A DNA stretch of 64,000 nucleotides from Yamagishiella unicocca (GCA_003116995.1 BDSL01000121.1:1-64000); one strand, 5' to 3'. Positions 34,201-43,493 are shown, counted from the first letter of the stretch. Made by a program: numbers and translations. The notes: generated by a model not told the origin, from the letters alone.

Positions 34201-37194
34201 TCACCATGTATCGATGCATACAGCAAGTGCTCAAGATGGTTGTGGATATTATCAGATTATTACAAATATTGTGTAGTCCAGCGGCGGAGGCTAGCTGCTG
34301 GATGGTTAAATGACAGTGGACGGCGGAGAGTTGTCAATCAAGCAGGCTGGCGAGCAACGAATCGACGCCCGAGACTCCCGAAAGGATCTATCAGAGTACA
34401 TACGTAGGTGTTTTGCGTGGAAGGACTAGGAATATTGAAGCACCTACCATCTCCAAGCCATCACGCATGCACGGCATGTCGACTGACGATTGTTTGCCCT
34501 TTTCCGTTTTGCAGCTGGTTTGGGAGATGGGGATGCCGGGAACTGAGTGCCGGTCAGGGGATTACCGGGATCTGAGTGCCGGTTTTAGTGCTACTTGGGA
34601 GGTTTTTTGCCGCCGGGAGCTGAGAGCCGGCCGCGTACGTGCGGGACTGTTCAAACTTGTAACGTACTGAGGACATAAAGCGTGCACCTCCCGGTACTAC
34701 AACTTCGTTCCGCCCTATCTACCTCGGCTCCAGATACACGGCGGCGTATGTGCAATCCCGCACCTTCAAGAGTTCTTCTATCATGGCTGATGTGCCGGCG
34801 CTTCAGCAGGTCCACGTGCAGAAGCTGCTGCCGCCCTTGCTCTAGGCCTTGCACGTACCCAGCAGCAGTCTGCTGGTGGACCCACTGCTGCTGGCCATGA
34901 CCATCATGGACGTGGACTACAGGGAAAGGAGGTGTGGTAAAAAAGGTGGGGGGGCGGCGGGCACGCAGGAACGCAAGTGTCATACGGATGCTACATGCAT
35001 GGTGAGCGAGCGAGGGACGGAGATGTATGCTTGTATGATGACCGTCGCCGCGAGCTGGTTCGATGCAGGTACATATAATTCACATAGGCCGCGGTATATA
35101 TAGGGCTGCGGCGGTACGTATGTATCCATGCATTACGTACTTCTAGCGATGGAGAGCGATCGATCGCCCGCTGCTGCTGGTTTGGGCCGCCCATGCCATA
35201 CATCGGCCAAGTCCACATCTATATATGTTCATTCACAGATAGGTATGTGTTACTCCCAGTTATTGGGAAGGCTTCTACATACATACGCACGTAGAGGCGG
35301 CGGGCGATCGATTGATACATACTAGCTACGTATTACGTATTGTAGTTATATTTCCATGCTGCGTGAACAATAATGCTCTGTAAATGAGCTTACATATATA
35401 CAGGAGATGCATGCGTGTTATTCGTCTTTTATTTTCTGATTACCGGTATGTACCTAGGTATGCGCGGCGTATCAGTACATATGCATATGCGACCCCTAAG
35501 GGGCATATGTACATATCTATCCACGCACTACATCTCCCCCATGCATACATAGGACTCTGCTGCGCCCTCGCGATTCAATCGATCGATCACGCGCGCGCGG
35601 CCAACTCCGTTTCGCCCAGCCAGGAGTGCCCATGCATGCCGGGACAAACCTCACCGTATGTATCAGAAGCCGCCGGCGCCTGCCATGCAGCCAGCAGCCG
35701 GACATGCCCCACATATATACAACTGCACATGGAAAACACGCAGGAAACCCGTCCGCGCCCAATCAAGAGGCTAGCTAGGGCGCGCGGGCCCCCCACAAAA
35801 AATGCCAAGGCCCAGCCACGGCAGCCACGCAGCGGTAGCCACCACAGTTAAACTACATACAGCAGGACCAGACAGCCCGGACCGATGCCGATGCGCCGGA
35901 GATGGACGTACGTACAGACTGAGACGAGCCGCCTACCCCCGGCGGCCCAGGCAGGCCACCAAGGCCACCACCTACCCTCACGCGAAAAATTGGACCACCC
36001 GAAAAGTAAGCCGGCGCCCCCCAGCAACTTCGGCACGACCGGCATCCGTCCCAACAACGAAGTCAAGTAAGATAGTAAGGCCAAGAGGTAGATGGGACAG
36101 GCGCTATCACATCGGCGGCCGTGGAGTCGGTTGGCTACGCTGTGCTGTCGCTTCTTGGTTGCACGCAGTTTGGGCAGAGTGCGCGCGTGGCGGCGTCTCT
36201 GTGCGTGCCTTTATTTATAAGCTAGCTTTATTTCCTCGCTGTGCCCTTCGTTCCGGGGCGTACCCGTCTGCTGGGCCTCGCTGGCCCTCTTGCATATGTA
36301 TGATGAGGCCACGAGCATGGCATGCATGGGCTCCTCTTCGTTCTATCTTGTCCTGGGTTCACCCGGGCTTGAGGACCCTACCTCGCTGCTAGCTGTAACG
36401 TTTTATTATTGTATGCTGCTGCTAACGATATCGTCCTCATGATAGTTTAAAACTACTGTTCACCGGTACCGTAAATAGTTACGATCTCGAGCTCGATGTT
36501 ACTCTTAAACGTTTATTTACAGGTGCTAACTCATAATATGTGACGCCCGTTTCAACCTATCAAGAGGTCTCTCACAATGCTCGCTATTACCTACGTATTG
36601 CGTGGGGAGCCCACCGCCGCCGCTACGTACGTACATGCATTTCCTGTTAAGCGACGGAGCGCATTCTTTGCTGTATCTACGACGCATAGCTTGTGAGTTA
36701 TACTATTATAATAAGAGTGGTCAGCCGGTTCGTTCGCGGAGTGCGTGCGCCCCTAAGGAGGTGATGAGTGGAATCGGTGGAATGGAATCCAACAGCAAGC
36801 AACGAAACGAAAAGGCGTCTGCGTACAGAGCTACCTGTAACTCGCTGCCCGCCGCCGGTATATTCAGTCGGCAGGCAGGTTGTAGCTATATAGGCTTTAT
36901 TACCGCCCCTCTCGTTAAACGCGCGGGAGTTTGTTAGATAGGACCAGGCGAAATAAACGTTCAACTCGCAGCCTACCGTTATGTAATCCCATTGTAAGTC
37001 ATAAATGTATCTTGTAACTATAAACACTTTGCCGTCGCAGAACGTTTCCAAGCCCCGTGTTCAACGCGCCCACCTGCAGTGCCCTGGCGCCCACCTTGCT
37101 TATTATCGCTGACAGTGACGGCAGCACCAGCAGCAACGACCCAGTTGACCAGCAGCAGCAACATTGAAGAAAGTGAAGTCAGTTGTGGCTTCAT
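13286..37194 (-). CDS. Modular secreted WSC/jelly-roll/12x four-Cys protein, gene B
   Basis: Seen: 17 exons on the minus strand: 37,194-37,095; 34,079-33,858; 33,403-33,173; 32,814-32,674; 28,729-28,553; 26,547-26,101; 25,378-25,148; 24,569-24,099; 23,732-23,511; 22,479-22,252; 21,642-21,415; 21,006-20,773; 17,104-16,844; 15,968-15,735; 15,100-14,867; 14,570-14,334; 13,554-13,321. The first exon ends in phase 1 and all others have lengths divisible by three, giving about 1,377 residues. Reading through the last donor adds 11 residues to a TAA at 13,288-13,286 that overlaps a TGTAA. Layout: signal peptide 1-33, four-Cys modules at 34-184, WSC 185-290, jelly-roll 291-439, four-Cys 440-516, jelly-roll 517-673, nine four-Cys modules 674-1377. 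There is no membrane segment in the part seen. A lectin-like or adhesive extracellular protein is inferred. Exon joins are my prediction without transcript data; the 3' end is uncertain. Confidence 0.72.
13321..13554 (-). CDS. Four-Cys module exon 17, gene B (last seen)
   Basis: 78 codons. TTCPKMFHYDM, NPESACSSMPYCKGF, DDYSTGWVIN, SYWHGRCAYEKQ. A GTGCGT donor follows, but reading through gives 11 more residues and TAA at 13,288-13,286 overlapping TGTAA, so this may be the terminal exon. Confidence 0.7.
13863..13965. repeat. Dispersed repeat, reverse orientation
   Basis: Reverse complement of 5,020-5,128: GGCGCGAGCGTATAGGGTGT through GTGCCAGCGTA. Lies in the intron between exons 16 and 17 of gene B. 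Confidence 0.65.
14334..14570 (-). CDS. Four-Cys module exon 16, gene B (one Cys replaced, GC donor)
   Basis: 79 codons, phase 1-1. TSCPDKVGYSYAV, DPDRYC, KGSQGF (Ser instead of Cys), GNYSLGWVIP, MCTYKKE. The 3' splice donor reads G/GCAAGT, a GC-AG intron with an otherwise perfect donor. Confidence 0.72.
14867..15100 (-). CDS. Four-Cys module exon 15, gene B
   Basis: 78 codons, phase 1-1. TSCPRKIGYDVV, DPASVCALWQDCQGF, DDYSKGWVI, SYYHGRCAYNKQ, donor GTATAT. Closest relative is exon 17. Confidence 0.75.
15735..15968 (-). CDS. Four-Cys module exon 14, gene B (one Cys replaced)
   Basis: 78 codons, phase 1-1. TSCPDVGGFNY, DPARYC, KDRQGF, GNYSMGWMIP, VCTYQKT. The Cys before QGF is Arg. Closest relative is exon 16. 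Confidence 0.75.
16595..16660 (-). CDS. Candidate small Ser/Gly linker exon
   Basis: A 66-bp stretch with acceptor CACAG and a GTCATG donor is open and phase 1-1, reading SDAGAAGGSSSGTIGST then IYQT. A related non-identical sequence lies at about 16,700-16,781. It could be an optional linker between exons 13 and 14, but the donor is weak. Confidence 0.25.
16844..17104 (-). CDS. Four-Cys module exon 13, gene B
   Basis: 87 codons, the longest module. TACPARSGYDS, DPASLCSVNQTCQGF, DDYSTGLIKL, SYWHSRCAYIKR, donor GTAAGC. Its 5' 89 bp are repeated upstream in the transcript at 17,779-17,867. Confidence 0.75.
17016..17778. repeat. 763-bp tandem duplication, copy 1
   Basis: Begins inside exon 13 (CTCTTGGTACGAG) and extends through its 5' intron. 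The next 763 bp repeat it without visible differences, with a 2-bp CT microhomology at the joint. Confidence 0.95.
17779..17867 (-). pseudogene. Truncated copy of exon 13 created by tandem duplication
   Basis: Keeps the acceptor and first 89 bp of exon 13 (through ...SYQE) but has no donor. Reading on gives EANRMIY and TAG at 17,760-17,758. On the minus strand it comes before the complete exon, so using it would end the protein early. Confidence 0.8.
17779..18541. repeat. 763-bp tandem duplication, copy 2
   Basis: Same sequence as 17,016-17,778. Contains the truncated exon 13 copy at its left end. Confidence 0.95.
18544..20772. other. Long intronic stretch without recognisable gene
   Basis: Part of the intron between exons 12 and 13 of gene B. 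Unlike its surroundings it has few TACGTA/GCATGC words and holds pyrimidine-rich stretches (about 18,720-18,870), short CCTAAAAAA runs and the hairpin at 19,978. No transposase, reverse transcriptase or domain was recognised. Possibly a decayed insertion. Confidence 0.4.
19978..20030. repeat. Perfect 19-bp inverted repeat
   Basis: AAAGTAACGTGCTACCATG (19,978-19,996) and its exact complement (20,012-20,030) are separated by 15 bp, inside a long gene B intron. May be the end of, or a remnant of, a foldback element. Confidence 0.65.
20773..21006 (-). CDS. Four-Cys module exon 12, gene B
   Basis: 78 codons, phase 1-1. TTCPIRSAYKA, DPARSCSINQDCEGF, NTGWTQL, SYWHGRCYYKKQ, donor GTGCGT. Confidence 0.75.
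21415..21642 (-). CDS. Four-Cys module exon 11, gene B
   Basis: 76 codons, phase 1-1. TACPQKYAYDAVPD, WDCSLRSDCPGF, GDFTAGYMK, YYRHGSCIYIKR. Same DAV and AG(W/Y)MK features as exon 10, suggesting a local exon duplication. Confidence 0.75.
22252..22479 (-). CDS. Four-Cys module exon 10, gene B
   Basis: 76 codons, phase 1-1. TDCPGVYPYDAVTD, RDCTFNSDCQGF, GDY.AGWMK, YYRHGTCVYKKR. Pairs by similarity with exon 11. Confidence 0.75.
23511..23732 (-). CDS. Four-Cys module exon 9, gene B
   Basis: 74 codons with no local start, so easy to miss. Phase 1-1, acceptor ACATACAG, donor GTGTGT. Reads TSCPDKIGYSY, PTEAL, DPERVC, ECQGF, TGWT and VCSYQKT. Confidence 0.75.
24099..24569 (-). CDS. Jelly-roll domain exon 8, gene B
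   Basis: 157 codons, phase 1-1. Diverged paralogue of exon 6: NWIWS, VFINTFSTNANI, DDVAYAYID, GIHTVTLHAVNA, NPAGI, LLQTDSSWRY. Donor GTATGT. This copy lies outside the duplicated block and is single in the window. Confidence 0.75.
25148..25378 (-). CDS. Four-Cys module exon 7, gene B
   Basis: 77 codons, phase 1-1, acceptor CAG, donor GTGAGT. TSCPDKDGYNYEID, PTEAL, DPESIC, DCQGF, VCTYLKT. It shares PTEAL and the surrounding residues with exon 9, so these two are close relatives flanking the second jelly-roll exon. Confidence 0.78.
26101..26547 (-). CDS. Jelly-roll (galactose-binding-like) domain exon, gene B
   Basis: 149 codons, phase 1-1. Contains MWIWT near the N-end, then FYNTFN, DDVAYVYIDG, a GIHTVILQGAN strand, NPAG and a final LLQTDSSWRY. 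This Trp-rich, strand-rich pattern with a YIDG motif resembles galactose-binding-like beta-sandwich modules; fold assignment is inference. Intact here, frame-broken in copy A. Confidence 0.7.
26800..27068. mobile_element. Foldback (MITE-like) element, copy B
   Basis: Same element as 1,074-1,342, carried by the segmental duplication. It lies in the intergenic or downstream-intron side of the WSC C-half exon. Confidence 0.65.
27281..27363. repeat. Inverted repeat, 19-bp arms (copy B)
   Basis: Same hairpin as 1,554-1,635 within copy B of the segmental duplication. Confidence 0.7.
28553..28729 (-). CDS. WSC C-terminal half exon, gene B
   Basis: 59 codons, phase 1-1, completing the WSC domain (YCGLHNGSYCFAG ... 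CGSEWANSVY). The intron between the two WSC halves is about 3.94 kb (28,730-32,673). Confidence 0.8.
30752..30860. repeat. Dispersed repeat (copy within block B)
   Basis: Same as 5,020-5,128, duplicated with the 13-kb block. Confidence 0.65.
32674..32814 (-). CDS. WSC N-terminal half exon, gene B
   Basis: 47 codons, phase 1-1, identical to the gene A exon. GCYADD and RCQTLARIAG mark the WSC start. Confidence 0.8.
33173..33403 (-). CDS. Four-Cys module exon 3, gene B
   Basis: 77 codons, phase 1-1, with TSCPYQVGYSYY, CQGFFID, GW and FCTYYKP. Confidence 0.75.
33709..33852. repeat. (CATA)n microsatellite, copy B
   Basis: Same array as 7,977-8,116 with one extra 4-bp unit, next to the same splice donor in gene B. 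Confidence 0.97.
33858..34079 (-). CDS. Four-Cys module exon 2, gene B
   Basis: 74 codons, phase 1-1. Same module as 8,122-8,343 in gene A: TSCP, DCKGF and WCTYTKK. The donor is followed at once by the CATA repeat. Confidence 0.75.
37095..37194 (-). CDS. Signal-peptide first exon, gene B
   Basis: Identical to 11,374-11,473: ATG at 37,194-37,192, a Leu-rich hydrophobic core, then SDNKQ and a phase-1 GTGGGC donor. It splices in frame to 34,079. Confidence 0.72.
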
Positions 37195-38789
37195 TATGTT
37201 GGACCTTCTGGAATAGGTCATTGCGAGCTGCTGTGCTCCAATGTCCTTCTGACGAGTGAAGTATGTGGCAAAAATTGGACGGTCAATCGATTTCCAAAAT
37301 ACTATTGTATTGCCATGCATCGTCGTTTTAAGACCGCCACAGTTACTGGAGCCAGGATCCCCTGTCGTACAATTTGCATGTTACCGCGAACGCGACGCCA
37401 CATGTCCGAAACGCGACATTACACTACCATATCATGGAAAATATATAAATTAATTGGAAGGATCGGTTTGCAATGAACAACATTGGTCGATACCACGGCA
37501 TTTAGGATGTTATCGATATAGATATGGCGAGCGAGCGTCATAGCAGTTGCAAGACATATTAGGCTTAGCTGCGAGGATACGTGGGGCCATAAGTTGTATT
37601 GCTGTAGATATTGACAAATTTTGGGATACAGAAAAATACATTTCTTGGATCCATGTGACATGTCTATACGAAAATACAAAGATCTTACAGTGTCCGCGAA
37701 CCTGGCTGGGCAAGTCCAAGACAAGCGGGGGGCACAATATCAAGACCTCGCTCGCTACGTACCACAAGCCAGCGCTAAGGAACTTCAGTACGACGGGCAG
37801 CCCCAATTAGCCAAGCCAAGAGGACGGGCGCGGGGAAGACGCAAAACTACCGGGCAAACGGGTGGAGCCCCAGGCATGGCACACCCACCAACATGGTCGC
37901 AGACAACAGAGACAACCAGCCGGATCAACCCGTACGAGAGGGAAACCGAAAAACAGCCCTGTACCCAGAAGGCAACAGACAGGCGGGCAAGTTGCCCACG
38001 AGCACCAGCAGGCAGCAGGAGCCGCCAGGTCCTTCAGGGCAGCCAGAATGCAGCCCGCAGCACACTGCCACGCGCTACGACAGAGCACGTAACTTGCACA
38101 TACATCAGGTGCCGGTTTGTGGCCACTAGCGCTGAAAAGGCTCGAGATGGTGGGAATGCTCTTCCCCGGCTGTAGTCCAGCTGCGCCAGCTGCTGCTCCT
38201 GGGCTTTACAACTTAGCCGGTGCCAGGCGCGCCGTATATGACCCTGTCGTACCGCATTTCCGAAGTCGCTCCACAGCCACGCAGCCGCCACCATGCATCC
38301 CTCCGTATCCGTATGGGAAATTAAAGGCTCCCACGCATTCACCCAAGACGAGAGTCACCTGAACACGTGCTGAAGGGCACGCAACAGCAAGGGCCGCTGG
38401 TGGTACAGGCCCTGTTCCCCCAAGCACTTCTCGCACGAACAGCTCATGTGCTGCCTGCCGACGGAGTGTCCGCGACCCCGGATACCTGCACAGCCGTCCC
38501 GACCCGAACTATCTAACAGTCATCTCCCTCAGCGCCAGGGGCGGCCCCCTCCCAACCGCCACGCAGGCGTGCGGTCAGCATGGACGCCACCTCCCCAACC
38601 GCAGGCAGAGCATGCAGCAGGTAGGACCCCTACCTAGAGAGACGGTCTGTGCGTACTTCTAACTTCCTAAGCTTACTTTACAGCGTACGACAAGGGGGCA
38701 AGCTGTCCCTACCTGGCGGCGGTTAGCTTGCCGTGAGGGCAGGTTAAAAAACGTTGCTGTCAGTGGGAGGCCCCATACATGAAGCGCGT
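37195..38789. promoter_or_regulatory. Presumed gene B upstream region
   Basis: Identical to 11,474-13,068. Contains the same TATATAAATT (37,442-37,451) and the GC-rich stretch ending at the duplication breakpoint. A promoter is inferred from position only. Confidence 0.35.
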
Positions 38790-39218
38790 ACAGCACACGC
38801 AACAGGGCCACGGAGGAGTGCACGTGCAGTGCCCTTGCTTGGGAGTGGCCGGGAAGGGGCGCGGCTTCATTCGCGGATTGTCCTGACAGAGATAGTGCCA
38901 ATATACTTGTTAAGGCGAACCAAATCGTAGCACCTACTAAAAGCTCGTGGCAGCAACTGCGTGCGCAACGTAGGCTCAGTTTTGTCCCAGCGGCCAGCGC
39001 TGCTCCGCCCGGAGAGCTCATCGTCAATCGTGTTTCCCGTGTCCCCTGACCGGTCGCGCACGCGATGGAATACGACAATATCCCACAACCCCATAACTGC
39101 GCTCCCTGGAGCTACACCTAAATTGCCGGTCACGTGACCGACTACGCACCCCCTCAGCCCCCTTTGGCCCCCAGCACTTGTTTCCGAGAGCGCAGCACCC
39201 GCGTGAGCCCCCGTCATC

Positions 39219-42200
39219 CTAGGTCCGCGGTCGACTGCGGCTCGGCCCCCTGGCGCCCCCGCCCCCGCCGATCTTCCCTTTCCTGCCCGCCTCTCTCATC
39301 GATAGTCTTCCATTTCGCCCCCGGCCCTTTGCCTCCTCCCCTTCGCCGACGCTGGCCCTCCTCGTGGCGGCCCTCTCCTGGCCCTCCTCCTGGCCCTCCT
39401 CGCCGTCCTCCTCGCCGACCTTCGCCTTGACCTGCCCCAGCCCCCGCTGCAGCACGGCCGCGATGTCTTCGCGCTCCAGGCCGCTGCCCTCGCCGCCTGC
39501 GGAGGGGAGCAGGGCGATGTTCTGAGAATAATGCTTTACAAGGAGCTCACATCGGTGATGTTATTCGTCTTACAACTATGCTTATATGCACCCCCTAAGG
39601 GGCATACATCTGCGCGCTACAGACGAGGCCGGACGAGGCGAGCAGAGGATCTCAGCAGGGGCCACAAGAGCTTGAGCGGAAACCGAAAGGTGACGCACCC
39701 AATCGCTGCCACCCACGACGGCGATAGGGGCCTGACGACAACAGTTATAACGCCGCCCGCACAAGCTCCTGATCGCCGCCCCATCATGCCCCGTCCCTCG
39801 CCCCTTCCCAGCCCTCTCCTACTTCCCTCGCCCCTTCCCAGCCCTCTCCTACTTCCCTCGCCCCTTCCCAGCCCTCCCCTGCTTCCCTTGGCCTTTCCCA
39901 GCCCTCTCCTGCCCCTCCCCAGGCCCCTCCTGCTTCCCCTGCCCCTTCCCAGGCCCCTCCTATTTCCCCTTCCCTTCCCAGCCCTCCCCTGCTTCCCTTG
40001 GCCTTTCCCAGCCCTCTCCTGCCCCTCCCCAGGCCCCTCCTGCTTCCCCTGCCCCTTCCCAGGCCCCTCCTATTTCCCCTTCCCTTCCCAGCCCTCTCCT
40101 ACTCCCCCTTCCCCTTCCCAGCCCTCTCATACTTCCCCTGCCCCTTCCCAGCCCTCTCATACTTCCCCTGCCCCTTCCCAGTCCTCTCCCCAATCGTGCT
40201 CCGGAACACCCATCCACGCCCACAGACTTCTTGCCCACCCGACCCTGCCGCAGATTGTAGCCCGCACCCAGCCGCGGATTGCACTCTGCCGCCAGCACCC
40301 ACCGGTGGATTGCAGCCAGTCACGGTAGCGCCGCAGGTCCTTGTCATCGGGCTGCACCAGGGCAAGAGCGCGGCGGCGGCGGCAGCAGTAGCGGCAGTAG
40401 CGGCAACCGGCTCTTCATGCCGACATTTAAACAATTGTTACATGGAACTTGGCGTCGCAATGGATGCGATATCCTGTATAAGTAGTTTGGCAAAAAGAGC
40501 GACAGAAACAGCAACAGCAACAGCAACGGCCTATCTGGCCATGGGTAAGGCCACCAAGCGCGCCGCTGCCGGTCCCCTCCTCCGCCCTCTCCGCCCCCTC
40601 CGCCGCCTTCTTCCGCACCTGCACCTGCCGCCAGCGCCCCCGGCAGAAGATGAGGTACGCGTCGGCTGCGTAGCGGCCCACGCCGTGCAGCTGTGTGGGG
40701 CAGGTCCACTGGCGGAGCGCGACACCTCCCACAGCGCGACAGGCACGGGCGAGTGGTAAGTGGTGAAAGGCGGAGGGGGGGAGGTGTAAGCGGCGAGCGG
40801 AGGAGCGAAGCCGAGTGGCTGGGGGCGGGAGGGTATCAGCGGCACCCACCCCAATCCCACGTTTTACTTCGTACACAGGTTTCCTTGCAACTCCAGCAAC
40901 ACTGTCTGTCTACCTGCTTGGACACAAACTCGCCGCTGAAACGCACCAGCCTCGCGGACCGGCTGTCGCCCGGTTGCGTGATGATGTGGGGGGACGGGAC
41001 GCGGAGGGACGGGGGTCGATGCGGGGGGTTCGGCCTCCTCAAGGTTTGGGGCTGCTGGGGTCAGTTAGGGTGCAACGCTGTCCAGATGCGACCAGGAGCT
41101 AGGAAGCCAGCCCTGCCTCCCTAGCCGCAAAACCCTACAGACGGGTCTTCCTAGACCCCAGCTGCCCCAGCCCAACCCAACGAAGACTTTCAGGTTGGCG
41201 CCATTTTCTGCCCCACGCGCGCACTCGACGACCCCGACCACAGCCCATAAGCGGCTGACCAGTTTGCAGCAGGCTTACATCGACTGCAATCCCAGCGGCC
41301 GCAAGATGCCCTGGAGGACCCGTGGGTCGGCGGCCGCCATCGTCTCGGCCGTGGGGTAGGTGCGCCACAGCGGTCCCAGCACCCTCCGCACCTGTAGAAT
41401 GGGTTTTGTGGAAAGACATAGCGGAGAAGTGGTGTTTGCGGGGTCGGGGAGGAGGGGGGAGCGAGGGGCCCCACAAACAGCGGCCGTTACAGCAGGTACA
41501 GGCATAGCAGGTATACCACGTGCGCAGGAATATAACCCTATGTGTGCAGTGCAGCTGGCAATCGGTCCACGCCCTGAGCTCTAATCCAACTGTATCCCCG
41601 TGTCTTCTGCGCAAGGCCCAACCAGATTCACCCAGACTCGATAGCCGCCGTGTCCCCCGCCCATCGAAGCAATGCCCCTCGACGCGTTACCTGACCGACC
41701 CACTCCTCCCACCTGACGTCCCGTCGTGCGGTTCAGCAGGATGCACGCCACCAGCAGGCGCCACGGGTCGTCGTACAGGGCCTCCTCAATCAGTCCCCAA
41801 GGACTCGCAGGCGGCGTCCACGTGCTGACCCGCGGGTCGTCGCCTTCCTCCGGCTCCTTCCCAACCTCACCATCGCGGTCCTCATCCTCAAATCTAGCCC
41901 CGGTCCCTCGGTGTTGACTGGCGCCAGCGGCCAGCGATGAACCGCCAGCAACAGCCTCCCGCCGCGCCTGCCGCTGCCGGCGCGCAGTCGTCCGCCGCCC
42001 CCCCGACTCCTCCTCCACCTCCTCCTCCTTTTCCCCCGCTCCCACCGCCTCGGCTGCAGCCGCCCTGGCGCCGTCGCCGGCGGCTTCCCTGCACCGCTTC
42101 ACGCAGCTCCGAGACCGAGTGTGCGGCCGCCTGGAACCATCATCCAGCTCCGGAACCGCATCCCCTGAGGAACGTATGGGGCCTCCGAATGGTGCCCCTG

Positions 42201-42900
42201 CCGCCGCTGCTGCGGGCACCTCAAAGACGGATGTAACCCCTGCGGCCTCCGGCGCCAGCGCCCAGGAGGCAGCCGCCTCTCGCACCAGCAGCTGCAGCCT
42301 GCGCCGCAGTCGCGGCCGCTTCAGCAACGGAGGCGGCTGCGGTGACGCCTGAGCCTGGTCAGTCGGTTCCTGTGCCGCGCTGGGACTTGTCTGCCGCCGC
42401 GGGCGGCTCTGCTGCCGCCGCCGCTGCCCCTGCTTCAGCAACTGGTCCGCACCGGTATGCTGGCCGCATGTCAGCGTGGGTGGAATCGATTGCGTCGCGG
42501 TGTAGCAGTCCAGGGAGGGAGCCGCCGCCGCCAGGAGCTGTGCTTCGAGTCTACACGGCCCAAGGGGTGATTCATTAGACGCTGCCGCCGGCACACCGCC
42601 AGCCTCCATTGTGGTGGCGGTCAGCTTAGCCTCGGCGGCAGTGGCTTCCGTTTCCGCAACTGCGGCGGCGGCGGCTGCTGCTGCGGCAGCGGATAAGCTA
42701 TCTGGCTCCCTACGTCCTCGAAGGACAATGGATAGGAGCCGCTCACGGATAGACACTGCCGCGGTCACCGCGGCAGTGGCAGAAGCCTGATGGCCCAAGG
42801 GTCGCGTCGGTGGCGTCTCAGGCGCCGCACAAGCCGATGCTACCGATGTGAGGTCAACCATGCCCGTCACAGCAATTTGTGAGGGAGGCAGACGCAACAT
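39219..42900 (-). CDS. MBD4L: MBD4-like DNA glycosylase (HhH-GPD family)
   Basis: Six exons on the minus strand: 42,900-41,713; 41,391-41,279; 40,962-40,914; 40,708-40,619; 40,351-40,303; 39,496-39,219, giving 588 residues. Residues 1 to about 360 are low-complexity (Ala runs, Arg/Pro-rich, Glu-rich). The catalytic domain starts at SPWGLIEEALYDDPWRLLVA and continues CILLNRTTG, PLWRTYPTAE, RPLGLQSIRSARLVRFSGEF, then the helix-hairpin-helix stretch LHGVGRYAADAYLIFC, whose Asp is the expected catalytic residue, then WRQVQPDDKDLRRYRDWL. Plant and animal MBD4 excise T or U from G mismatches in base excision repair in the nucleus. No methyl-CpG-binding domain is visible, as in plant MBD4L. An acidic Glu/Gly-rich C-terminal tail of about 90 residues is unusual. 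Start is the first ATG of the long frame. Exon joins all keep the family alignment. Confidence 0.88.
39790..40195. repeat. Pyrimidine-rich minisatellite in the last MBD4L intron
   Basis: Units of 25-30 bp built on CCCTTCCCAGCCCTCTCCT, with a higher-order 110-bp unit present twice (39,871-39,980 and 39,981-40,090). Lies wholly within the intron 39,497-40,302. Long open frames here are repeat artefacts. Confidence 0.85.
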
Positions 42901-43493
42901 CGCCGCTGTTGGAGTCGATCGAGTGCGCAGTCTTGTGTCAATGGGTGAACGGGCAGCATCTATCCTTTCAGATTGATTAGATGTGAGTGAAGCTGATGCC
43001 GTTGCCAGCTACGATAGCGTCGCAGGACGTGTAGGCCAGGCCAGGAAAGCGACCTGCCGTGTACGGGTAAATTGCAGTTTCGCTTTCGGAAGTTGAGTCA
43101 GCTATTTGTTGTCGTGGTTGCCATTCCCCCTTCTTATGCCAATGGGCAACACACTCCGTGATTCGTCTAACTCCTAGTCACGAAAGCCCGTTCTTCGTCA
43201 AGCTTGAAGCAACCCAAGTCAAAGGCGATTTCGGACACCTTTCGTATAGCAGCGAAATGGATACCGAAAAACGAGGATGGTGAATTATCATAAGCAGGGG
43301 AAAAGCCCTCGGAAAACATGGACGTGTACGGTGCGTCACGCCAGCCTAGCAGCGTACGATCTTGTGAAAATTTCAAGCCCCAAGGATATAGAAGAGTCAG
43401 TTGATGTGTGTTGAGGGCCTGTCATCCTGAGTTGCTTCCGCCTCTGTTTCATTCCGAGCGGCCGCAAAGGCTCGCAAGTCGGGCTGCACCACA
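42901..43493. promoter_or_regulatory. Divergent intergenic region
   Basis: 593 bp between the MBD4L ATG and the ATG at 43,494, presumably holding both promoters. An unassigned minus-strand open stretch at 43,376-43,167 (about 69 codons, no ATG) is noted but not called. No TATA box is obvious. Confidence 0.4.

Larger units (their letters stand above)
25717..38789. repeat. Segmental duplication, copy B
   Basis: Second copy of 1-13,068. Its right end (AAGCGCGT, 38,789) abuts unrelated GC-rich sequence. Its left end coincides with the point matching base 1 of the window, so the true left limit of the duplication is unknown. Confidence 0.97.

Noticed and set aside
39531..40759. Long Pro/Leu/Ser open frames
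   Set aside because: Products of the pyrimidine minisatellite in the MBD4L intron.
43167..43376. 69-codon minus-strand open stretch in the MBD4L upstream region
   Set aside because: No ATG, no splice context and no recognised motif; may be chance.
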